Shown here: piece by piece, positions 6,291 through 12,706 of the stretch
Position numbering within the stretch: the stretch's first letter is position 1
Layout of the letters: each line of letters starts with the position of its first letter
Source: Armatimonadota bacterium
GTDB lineage: Bacteria > Armatimonadota > DTGP01 > JAHWJO01
DNA: 12,990 bases
Direction: 5' to 3'
Assembly (NCBI GenBank): GCA_019348365.1
Contig: JAHWJO010000068.1
Span: 1-12,990 of the forward strand
Made by a program: the position numbers and the translations under genes
The notes under the pieces: model-generated
The model's database searches: none
The model's input: the letters and a program-made list of their open reading frames with translations, nothing else
What the model was told of the DNA's origin: nothing

Positions 6291-9179
6291 CTACTTGAAC
6301 TTCGGCGGCTCCACCCGACGCACGAAGCTCAGTTCCACCAGTTGATCGAGCTTCTCCGCCGAGAGGGTGCCGAGGAGCAGCTTGTTCGGCGTGAGGGTGG
6401 CGTTGAGGTCAAAGCCGAGGGCTTTCAGCCGTTTCAGGCCGTCTTTGGGGAGAGCGTTCAGCCAGACGAGCACCGTCACTTTTCCGTTCTGCACCGCCAC
6501 GCCGGGGAGGGTCAGGTTCCCGCCTTTGCCCTGCCGCTTCACCTTCTCCGCGAGGCCGTGCAGCGCGGGATGGAGCTTCGCGCGGGCCAGGATCGCCCTG
6601 CGCTCTTCGGGCTTCATCTGAGACAGGTGGGCCAGCGCCTCTTTCTTTCCCTCGGCGACATCCAGCTCCATACGTCTTTCCGCCGGGGCCGCCGACAGGG
6701 ATTCCACCACCGTTCCATCCGCCAACGGTGCAACGCCGCCGAATCCGCCGCCCCCGAAGCTGCCGTTGGCGGTGGCGCCAGCCGAAGGTTGGGCCGGCGC
6801 CAGGGAGGGCAGCGGTTTCCCCGCAGGAACATTCTGCTGGACGGAACTGGACGGGGAAGCAGGGGCCTTCACCTTCGCCATCACAGACATCCTTCTCACG
6901 GGTTGGATGCCACGCGAACGGCTAGAGCCTTTGGCTCCCGCGAGATCGAGCCGTTTGTCACGGCCGAAGATGCCTTCATAAGAGACGCCTTCGACCATCT
7001 CCACTGGCACGTCGATCTTTTTCGGCACGCCGTTGACGTTGATCACGCGCTGCTCCACCGCCACGAACGAGGTGTACTGACTCATCAGGCGGTACTGAAG
7101 GGCCGTGTCGATGATCTGCTGCTGGATGTTGGGGATCGGCTTCCCCGTCTGCGCTCCCATCCAGTCCTGGGATTGCAGCTCCTCGATCCGCTGCCGCGCC
7201 CAGAGGGTCGCGAGGGCGCTGCCGTCCTTGTCCGCCGCCGGGAAGTCCACGGGGATTCGCTGGCTCCACGGCTGGCCCCGGAGGATCCCCCGGACGATCA
7301 GGTCCCCCTTGGCGGGCCGGGTGTAGCGGCCCTTGACGATGATCGGCCCGGCGGAGAACACGTCCGGAATGGCCTGCGGGTACACGTCGGCGACAGGGAG
7401 GCCGCTCCAGTCCACCTGCGGGTCAAGGAGCACGGGGCTGGCGATCCGCTTGGTGAACTTCTGCGCCGCCGCATTCCCGTCATCCTCCAGCGTCACGATT
7501 TCGGCGGCGCCCCGGCCCTCCTTCGCCATCCCTTCGATGAGGAAACGGTTCACGCCGTTGCCGATCCCGAAGACGAACATTCGCGCCTCGCCCCGGTTCT
7601 TCCGGACGTAATCGAGGATCTGCATGTCGTTCCCGACGAAGCCGTCGGTCATGTAGCAGACGACCCGGAGCCGGTTCGGGTCGGCGGGGAGCTTCAGGGC
7701 GTAGTCTACGGATTTGAGAATGTCGGTGCCGCCGTTCCCCTGCAACGGCTCCAGGAATTTCAGCGCCGCCGCCACGTTCTGCGGGGAATTGGGCACGGGA
7801 GCCGGGAAGGCGGGGAAGATCTCTGTGTTGAACCCGATGAGCTGGAAGGTGTCGCCGGGGTTCATGCTCCGGATGCAGTGGCGCATCGTCTCTTTCGCCT
7901 TCTCGATGGGCCAACCGGACTGCGATCCGGTCTGGTCGATCACGAAGACCATCTCCTTGGGGGAGATCTGGGACTGCGCCGGGCGGGCAGGAGGCTGGAG
8001 GACCAGCGTGAAGTAGCCGCCGCTGCCGTCTCCCGGCGCGTGGGTCAGGATGCCCGACCGCATTTCGGAGCCTGCCGCCGTGTAGCGGAGGATGAAATCC
8101 TTGTTCGGGATCGTTTTCTCGCCCTGGAGCCGCACGACCGCGCGGTTCGGCCCCTGGGGAGTCACGTCGATCTTATGAAGCGGCGAGGTGATCGGGCCGA
8201 GAGGCAATCCCGCGTCGATCTTGACGGAGATCGTGAGGTCGTGGCCCGCGCGGGTCCCCGGCGGGGTGATGGGCGGGGTGATCTTGTCCGCATCCGTCAC
8301 CACTCGCGGGGGAAGCCCATCAGTAACAGACGGGGGGGCGGGGGGACGGGGAGACGGGGGGACGATCCTCCGCTCGCGAGTGAGGGGCCGAGATGCTCCG
8401 GGCGGGACCGGGCCCATCTGAACGGGAACAGGGGTATCGGCTCCAGGCTGAGGGGACGGCTCGCCCCGCTTGCCGGGGACGGTGTAGCCGCCGCCGTTCG
8501 GAATGAAGCGCGGCCCCACCACCGTCGGGAAGGCGAACTCGTACTTGCCGTCATCGTACTTCAGGAGATTGACGTAGCTGATGGTGATGGAGATGTCTTC
8601 CCCCGGCATGATGTTCGCGACCGATTGGGTGAAGATGTTCGGGCGTTCCTGATCGAGGAGGGAGGCGGCTTGTCCGGCGGTTTTGGCCGCCTCGTAGATC
8701 TGCCGGGCCTCCTCGCGGCGCTTGATCTCGCCCTTGACGAGCCGCTGACCTATCGTCATTGTCATGTCGTCCACCGCCGCGTCTTCCGGGAGCGGGAACG
8801 TGTACATCGCTTCGATGGGCTCGTGCGTGGGGTTGTGAAACTGCTGCCGGACCGTCACCCGCGCCACGTAGCCTGCCACATCGGCGTTCACGTCGGTATG
8901 CTTCAGAGGGCAGACCCCGGCGGGCTGACCTTGCGGGTTCATAATGGTGAGCTGTCCGGGCGTGGGGCGCTGGAGCTGCTCCACCTTCTGCTTCGTGAAG
9001 GCCACGGTCGGCACGATGGCTTGCGCCTTGCTCGGGACTTTTGCGGGTCCTCGTTTTGCCGCTGCCGGGCGTTTCTGCTGCGTGCGGTACGCAGCGATGA
9101 GTGGGTCGCTCCCGGACCAGATGAGCCCGCAGAGAAAGAGGGCGAGGAAGGTCAGAAGAGCGTACTTGGAACGGGTCAT
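6291..9179 (-). CDS. Exported VIT and VWA domain protein
   Basis: The 962-residue product starts with an N-terminal hydrophobic segment (6-22), either a signal peptide or an anchor. A VIT domain (about 76-205) contains the family's FHNPTHEPIEAMYTFPLPEDAAV and IKRREEARQIYE blocks. A Pro-rich insert (about 235-310) follows. The VWA domain (about 405-580) has a metal-site motif DQTGS (D415, T417, S419) with T485 and D512; the usual DxSxS has Ser where this protein has Thr. The region at 655-740 includes QYRLMSQYTSFVAVE, typical of the C-terminal part of VIT-VWA proteins. A Gly-rich linker (803-816) and a small domain (about 898-962) ending VRRVEPPKFK complete it. Such proteins are surface or periplasmic adhesion or protein-binding factors. 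The ATG at 9179 follows AAGGAG by 7 nt. The 5' leader has competing helices around that site. Secretion and domain content are well supported; the partner is unknown. Confidence 0.9.
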   Translation of the reverse strand: MTRSKYALLTFLALFLCGLIWSGSDPLIAAYRTQQKRPAAAKRGPAKVPSKAQAIVPTVAFTKQKVEQLQRPTPGQLTIMNPQGQPAGVCPLKHTDVNADVAGYVARVTVRQQFHNPTHEPIEAMYTFPLPEDAAVDDMTMTIGQRLVKGEIKRREEARQIYEAAKTAGQAASLLDQERPNIFTQSVANIMPGEDISITISYVNLLKYDDGKYEFAFPTVVGPRFIPNGGGYTVPGKRGEPSPQPGADTPVPVQMGPVPPGASRPLTRERRIVPPSPRPPAPPSVTDGLPPRVVTDADKITPPITPPGTRAGHDLTISVKIDAGLPLGPITSPLHKIDVTPQGPNRAVVRLQGEKTIPNKDFILRYTAAGSEMRSGILTHAPGDGSGGYFTLVLQPPARPAQSQISPKEMVFVIDQTGSQSGWPIEKAKETMRHCIRSMNPGDTFQLIGFNTEIFPAFPAPVPNSPQNVAAALKFLEPLQGNGGTDILKSVDYALKLPADPNRLRVVCYMTDGFVGNDMQILDYVRKNRGEARMFVFGIGNGVNRFLIEGMAKEGRGAAEIVTLEDDGNAAAQKFTKRIASPVLLDPQVDWSGLPVADVYPQAIPDVFSAGPIIVKGRYTRPAKGDLIVRGILRGQPWSQRIPVDFPAADKDGSALATLWARQRIEELQSQDWMGAQTGKPIPNIQQQIIDTALQYRLMSQYTSFVAVEQRVINVNGVPKKIDVPVEMVEGVSYEGIFGRDKRLDLAGAKGSSRSRGIQPVRRMSVMAKVKAPASPSSSVQQNVPAGKPLPSLAPAQPSAGATANGSFGGGGFGGVAPLADGTVVESLSAAPAERRMELDVAEGKKEALAHLSQMKPEERRAILARAKLHPALHGLAEKVKRQGKGGNLTLPGVAVQNGKVTVLVWLNALPKDGLKRLKALGFDLNATLTPNKLLLGTLSAEKLDQLVELSFVRRVEPPKFK
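8332..8361 (+). other. G-quadruplex motif within the VIT-VWA gene
   Basis: Runs of 7, 6, 4 and 6 G residues (8332-8338, 8340-8345, 8348-8351, 8356-8361) are separated by 1, 2 and 4 nt. They lie on the plus strand, which is the template for the gene. The coding strand is C-rich and encodes part of the Pro-rich insert (PPSPRPPAPPS), so codon content may explain the sequence. Confidence 0.6.
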
Positions 9180-9185
9180 GGCGCT

Positions 9186-9271
9186 TCTCCTTCGGTATCC
9201 CAGAGGGGATACTCTTGGTCATGAACGGATCAGGAACGTACCGGCTGTTCTGAACCGTTGGATACCGAAGG
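9186..9271 (-). promoter_or_regulatory. Leader RNA of the VIT-VWA gene with alternative helices over the Shine-Dalgarno site
   Basis: On the minus strand, CCTTCGGTATCC (9271-9260) is a perfect 12-nt complement of GGATACCGAAGG (9200-9189), which contains most of the Shine-Dalgarno sequence AAGGAG (9192-9187). A competing hairpin pairs GTATCCC (9212-9206) with GGGATAC (9201-9195) around a CTCT loop and leaves AAGGAG free. Between them is a third stem-loop (9259-9224) with arms AACGG-TCAG-AAC and GTT-CTGA-CCGTT. It abuts the 12-bp helix and could stack on it. The two helices using 9201-9195 cannot coexist. This is the layout of a translational on/off switch. I match it to no known riboswitch, and the promoter upstream was not identified. 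Confidence 0.55.
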
Positions 9272-9370
9272 TTGGGAAGGCCTTCAAAAAACATCTGAAA
9301 CAGGATTTGAGCGAATAGAGCAGGAGCTACTCAGATGGTAAGGGTCTATCCTCACGATATCTACACCTCT

Positions 9371-9535
9371 GTCATCCCGAGTCGTACCGTCTTGTCATCC
9401 CGAGCGTCAGCGAGGGATCTGGCCGTACGGGAGGGAGTCTATTGTACATGAGAGAGTCTATCGTCCTCGGGGTCAGATTCCTCACTCCGTTCGGAATGAC
9501 ATGGGAGAGAGTCGGGATGATATGGGAGGGAGTCT
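9371..9535. repeat. Nested REP-like inverted repeats with GTCATCCCGAG arms
   Basis: GTCATCCCGAG occurs at 9371-9381 and 9394-9404. The arm 9394-9420, ending GCGAGGGATCT, pairs imperfectly (about 21 of 26) with 9475-9500, whose reverse complement reads GTCATTCCGAACGG then AGTGAGGAATCT. The outer copy at 9371-9383 pairs with 9509-9520. Four copies of a GGGAG(A/G)GAGTC-like unit lie inside and after it (about 9428-9439, 9448-9459, 9503-9513, 9523-9534). Sequences of the type GTCATTCCGAGCGAAGCGAGGAATCT are dispersed in many bacterial genomes. The element sits in the 515-base spacer between the divergent VIT-VWA and parA genes. Confidence 0.7.
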
Positions 9536-9548
9536 CTCCGCTTGTGAG

Positions 9549-9577
9549 ATGACAACGCTATCATGGCACTGTAGAAA
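9549..9577 (+). promoter_or_regulatory. Candidate sigma70 promoter of parAB
   Basis: ATGACA (9549-9554, five of six to the -35 consensus) and TAGAAA (9572-9577, four of six to the -10) are separated by 17 nt. Transcription would begin near 9584, leaving a leader of about 110 nt before parA. The leader holds a weak inverted repeat CTTCCT/AGGAAG (9622-9627, 9647-9652). This is a consensus match only. Confidence 0.3.
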
Positions 9578-9694
9578 GAACTGCATTAGAGATGCGACTC
9601 CCTGATTCCAGTGATCCCGAACTTCCTGAGGTAAAGTTTCTTTTGAAGGAAGGGAACCTCGATCCGCTCTTGGAATGGAAAAGAGGAGGTTTCA

Positions 9695-10714
9695 ATGAGT
9701 CGAGAGTACCGAATCGGGGATGTCGCCCAGGCGCTGGGGGTCACACGCAAATGGATTGAGAAGCGGGAGCGGGACGGCATTCTCCCCGCCCCCCGGAGAT
9801 CGCCGGGCAACCACCGCACCTACAACACGGAAGAGCTGCGTTTCATCATCGAGCAGGCCAAGGCGCAGGGGCTCCGCATCCCGGAAGAAGGAAAACAGAA
9901 GGATGCGAAGATCCCCCGCGCGAAGATCGCCGTCATCAACCAGAAAGGCGGTCCCGGAAAGACGACCCTGACCCAGAACCTGGCCGCCAGCCTGGCGCGG
10001 CGGGGTTTTCGGTGCCTTTTGGTCGATCTTGACCGACAGGGCAGCCTGACGATCTGTTTCGGCGTGGACATTCGCAACGAGAAGGGCCGGGGCGTCGGGT
10101 CCGTCCTGAAGGAGACCGCGTCGGAGGAGATCCGCCGGATCGTCGTCCCCACCTACAACCCTGGCATCGATCTCGTTCCCGGCAACGAGGAGACGTTCGA
10201 GGCGGAGATCGCCCTCCATCAGGCGGAAGTCAGCGCTTTCCGTCTCCGGGAACAGTTGAACAGGGTCGCGGATGATTACGATTTCACCCTCATCGACTGC
10301 CCCCCGGACCTGGGCAAGCTCACAATGAACGGTCTCGTCGCCGCCGACCGCGTGCTCCTCCCGGTGGATCACAACCTCTCCTACTTCACCATCGAGCATT
10401 TCTCCCACACCTTCCGGGACGTTCGGCGGTACTTCAATCCACAGGTGTCGATCCTGGGCACGGTGATGAATAAATTCGATCCCCGGACGACCAACAGCCG
10501 GAATCTTGAATTGCAGATGCTGGACTATTTCAACGATACCCTGTTCGAAACCCGTATCCCTCACTCATCAAAAGTGCCGGAATCCCAGCAGGTCGGCCAG
10601 GCGGTGGTCGATTACGACTCACGGTGTTCCGTTTCCGTCGCTTTCCAACACCTCACCGAAGAGCTGCTTCAACGGGTCCAGGCCGACCCTGCGGAGAAGG
10701 AGGCCGCAGCATGA
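9695..10714 (+). CDS. parA: ParA partition ATPase with N-terminal MerR-like HTH
   Basis: The 339-residue product has a MerR-type winged helix-turn-helix at about residues 5-55 (YRIGDVAQALGVTRKWI, then NHRTYNTEEL). A short linker leads to a deviant Walker-type ATPase: NQKGGPGKTT at 82-91, with signature Lys84 and P-loop Lys89; the Walker A-prime DLDRQG at 111-116, where Arg114 replaces the usual Pro; and a Walker B strand ending LIDCPP (D201). ParA binds DNA as an ATP dimer and is stimulated by ParB to segregate replicons. Fused N-terminal DNA-binding domains are typical of plasmid type Ia ParA proteins that repress their own operon, whereas chromosomal Soj-type proteins lack them. The ATG at 9695 follows AGGAGG by 5 nt. 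The stop overlaps the parB start as ATGA. The family call is secure; whether it serves the chromosome, a second replicon or an integrated element is open. Confidence 0.92.
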   Translation: MSREYRIGDVAQALGVTRKWIEKRERDGILPAPRRSPGNHRTYNTEELRFIIEQAKAQGLRIPEEGKQKDAKIPRAKIAVINQKGGPGKTTLTQNLAASLARRGFRCLLVDLDRQGSLTICFGVDIRNEKGRGVGSVLKETASEEIRRIVVPTYNPGIDLVPGNEETFEAEIALHQAEVSAFRLREQLNRVADDYDFTLIDCPPDLGKLTMNGLVAADRVLLPVDHNLSYFTIEHFSHTFRDVRRYFNPQVSILGTVMNKFDPRTTNSRNLELQMLDYFNDTLFETRIPHSSKVPESQQVGQAVVDYDSRCSVSVAFQHLTEELLQRVQADPAEKEAAA

Positions 10715-11742
10715 AGAAGTTGACGCCGGCCCTGAAGCCGCTGGAGGTTCCCCTTGACGCGCCGGGCATCACACAGATCGTCTCGCAGGGGATGCACCGG
10801 CCCTTGCACGAGTACCAGCAGATTCCAATCGAGTGGATCGAGTCCGATCCCGAGCAGCCCCGGAAAGCCTTCGATGAAGACAGCCTGCAAGCCCTGTCCG
10901 ACGATATCCAGCAGCATGGGATCGATAGCCCGCTGGTCGTCCGGAGCGCCGGGATCAACCGGTATCGCCTCATCGCCGGGGAGCGGCGATTCCGCGCCGC
11001 GAAGCGGGCCGGGATCCAGACCGTCCCGATCTTCATTCGGGATGACCTTTCTCCCGATGAGGTCAAGCTGCTCCAGCTCCGGGAAAACATTCAACGGGAG
11101 AACCTATCGCCGATAGAAGAGGCCCAGGGGCTTCGGGATTACAAGTCCATCACGGGGAAGACCTGGAAGGAAGTCGCTGGAGACTTTGGATGGAAAGAGA
11201 TCACGGCGCTCACCAAGGTGAAGCTTCTGGATGCCCCCCCGTCCATTCAGGAGATGATCGCATCCCGGTCCCTCACCCCCGGCCACTATCAGAAACTCGC
11301 CTCCCTGGATGAGGAACGGCAGATCGAGCTGGCGCAGCAGGCTTCCCGGGAACAGCTTTCCGTCAAGGGGCTGGAAGAGCGGATTCGGCCCAAAGACGCA
11401 TTCCCCCCACAAAAAACTATAGTCAACTATAGTTCCTCGCCGCCCTCGAACGAAGGTGATCCTCCGCCCGCCGTAAAGGAGGAGGCAGCGATTGACGACA
11501 ACAGTTCTCGGACCTTTAACGTTGATACGGGATCAGCAAAGGAGTCATCGGTGCCGATTGCCGAGCCGAGAGAGTATGGTACGATTAAAGTGACGGCCAC
11601 TCTCCCCCCTGATATTCATCGATCCGTCACAGAAGTCATGGAAGAGATGAAGATCAAGAACTACGCCGATTACGTCAAGCTCTGTATCGAACGCGATCTT
11701 CGGGAGCGTGGAAAACATCCGGGGGGACAGTCAGCGCGATAG
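10711..11742 (+). CDS. parB: ParB partition protein with RHH-like C-terminus
   Basis: The 343-residue product carries the ParB/Srx N-terminal domain: IESDPEQPRKAF (43-54), then the CTP-binding box GERRFRAAKRAG (90-101) and ENIQRENLSPIEEA (125-138). A helix-turn-helix region (about 145-200) follows, which in the family reads parS. A Pro/Ser/acid-rich linker (230-285) leads to residues 289-333, GTIKVTATLPPDIHRSV and after, which look like a ribbon-helix-helix domain rather than the usual leucine-zipper-like ParB tail. The ATG at 10711 overlaps the parA stop and has AAGGAGG at 10697-10703; the same frame is open further upstream inside parA, but that extension lacks support. ParB would load onto a centromere, slide as a CTP clamp and stimulate ParA. 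No canonical parS is present in the window. Twin palindromes lie within the linker-coding part. Confidence 0.9.
   Translation: MKKLTPALKPLEVPLDAPGITQIVSQGMHRPLHEYQQIPIEWIESDPEQPRKAFDEDSLQALSDDIQQHGIDSPLVVRSAGINRYRLIAGERRFRAAKRAGIQTVPIFIRDDLSPDEVKLLQLRENIQRENLSPIEEAQGLRDYKSITGKTWKEVAGDFGWKEITALTKVKLLDAPPSIQEMIASRSLTPGHYQKLASLDEERQIELAQQASREQLSVKGLEERIRPKDAFPPQKTIVNYSSSPPSNEGDPPPAVKEEAAIDDNSSRTFNVDTGSAKESSVPIAEPREYGTIKVTATLPPDIHRSVTEVMEEMKIKNYADYVKLCIERDLRERGKHPGGQSAR
11416..11434. promoter_or_regulatory. Tandem ACTATAGT palindromes inside parB
   Basis: Two copies of the self-complementary 8-mer ACTATAGT (11416-11423 and 11426-11433) are separated by CA, and the second extends to AACTATAGTT. 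They form an A/T-rich island in a GC-rich gene, in the non-conserved linker codons (TIVNYS). The layout suits a dimeric DNA-binding protein, possibly this operon's own ParB or ParA HTH. No other copy was seen in the window. Confidence 0.35.
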
Positions 11743-11825
11743 CCATCTTCAAGGACAGTAAACGGTGTCGTAGAGATGTTTATCAGCGTGAACGGACCCT
11801 CACAGGTTCAGCAGCAATGTTACGG

Positions 11826-11837
11826 GAACATTCGTTC
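11826..11837. promoter_or_regulatory. Candidate LexA (SOS) box upstream of recO
   Basis: GAAC-ATTC-GTTC matches the Gram-positive-type LexA operator GAAC-N4-GTTC in all eight fixed positions. It lies in the spacer just upstream of the recO -10 element, where repressor binding would block polymerase. It overlaps a second inverted repeat, AATGTT-ACGGG-AACATT (11816-11832), so another repressor cannot be excluded. Confidence 0.4.
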
Positions 11838-11840
11838 TTG

Positions 11841-11849
11841 TGGTAAAAT
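11841..11849 (+). promoter_or_regulatory. Extended -10 promoter of recO, nearly leaderless
   Basis: TGGTAAAAT gives a TGn extended -10 with hexamer TAAAAT (11844-11849, five of six). The recO ATG starts 8 nt later, so transcription would begin at or within a few bases of the start codon. The -35 region (TTACGG, 11820-11825, 18-nt spacer) is weak, as is usual for extended -10 promoters. The 115-base gap after parB holds no other recognisable element apart from the palindromes noted. Confidence 0.45.
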
Positions 11850-11857
11850 AGGATGGA

Positions 11858-12643
11858 ATGAGTCGCGTCTATCATGTTCAGGCGGTGGTGATGCGCCGCC
11901 GGAACCTCGCTGAAACCGATAAGATCGTCACGCTGTTCACCCGCGAACGGGGCAAGCTCTCCGCCGTGGCGAAGGGCGCGCGCCGGCCTCAGAGCCGCAT
12001 CGCGGGGGCGACTGAACCCCCGACCTTCGTGCGCGCCTTCATGGCCGTCGGCCAGAACCTCGACCTCGTCACCCAGTGCGAGGTGAAGGAGGCGTTTCCT
12101 CACCTCCGCACCGATTACGACCGCCTCACCTACTGCAACTACCTGCTGGAGCTGGCTGACACGCTGCTGGAGGAGCGGCTTCCGCAGCCGGAGCTGTTCG
12201 ACCTGCTCCTCTCCGCGCTCTACCTCCTCAACGGCGGGGCGGACCCGCTCCCGCTTGTGACAGCGTTTTCGCTTCAGGCCGCCGAAGACGCGGGGTTCGG
12301 GCCGTCGCTGGACGAACGCGTCCGCTGCCATGAGCCGATATCCAGGGGGCTGGGCGGGTACAGCGTGGGCCTCGGTGGGGCATTGTGCCGCGTGTGCCGT
12401 CCCTCCGTGAAGGATGCCATCCGGTTCCCCGTCTCCGCGCTGGACACGGCGAAGCAATTGCTGGAATTGGACCTTCCCGCCGTGGCGAAGCTCACCTGGC
12501 CGGAGCGCGAGGTGCGGGGCCTCCTGCGTATCCTCCGCCGCCACACCGAGTATCGAACAGAAAAGAAGCTGAAGAGCGCGGAGTTCCTCGAAGCCCTGCA
12601 ATTAAAAGAGAAATCAGCTACTGATACCGCTGACGAAGTCTGA
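11858..12643 (+). CDS. recO: DNA repair protein RecO
   Basis: This 261-residue product is close to the usual RecO length. An N-terminal OB fold (1-80) has the family pattern VQAVVMRRRNLAETDKIVTLFTRERGKLSAVAKGARR. A helical domain (about 85-150, RLTYCNYLLELAD) and a C-terminal zinc-finger-like region follow. RecO, with RecR, loads RecA onto SSB-coated single strands in the RecFOR pathway. The zinc site is incomplete: C177 and C180 (CRVC) are present, but the first knuckle has C157-H158 instead of CxxC. The ATG at 11858 fits the start of the OB fold. Only a weak GGA-type ribosome site precedes it, and a -10 element lies 8 nt upstream, so the message may be leaderless. The stop lies 9 nt before the earliest possible start of the next gene. 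Identification is strong. Confidence 0.92.
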   Translation: MSRVYHVQAVVMRRRNLAETDKIVTLFTRERGKLSAVAKGARRPQSRIAGATEPPTFVRAFMAVGQNLDLVTQCEVKEAFPHLRTDYDRLTYCNYLLELADTLLEERLPQPELFDLLLSALYLLNGGADPLPLVTAFSLQAAEDAGFGPSLDERVRCHEPISRGLGGYSVGLGGALCRVCRPSVKDAIRFPVSALDTAKQLLELDLPAVAKLTWPEREVRGLLRILRRHTEYRTEKKLKSAEFLEALQLKEKSATDTADEV

Positions 12644-12706
12644 CCGCCTCCCGTGAACTCTTTCCAATCTTTCCAGCGCGCGAAAACCTATCGCCTGAAC
12701 AAGCCC

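Noticed and set aside
6249..9224. A 991-codon open frame on the plus strand opposite the VIT-VWA gene.
   Set aside because: It mirrors a gene with clear VIT and VWA motifs, is His/Arg-rich without domain pattern, and starts inside a dispersed repeat.
9224..9318. A plus-strand coding end reading KAFKKHLKQDLSE.
   Set aside because: The frame runs antisense through the VIT-VWA start and leader helices and has no start, ribosome site or domain.
10624..10710. An upstream start for parB inside parA.
   Set aside because: The ATG at 10711 has AAGGAGG at a proper distance and the ATGA overlap typical of this operon; the extension is a parA shadow.
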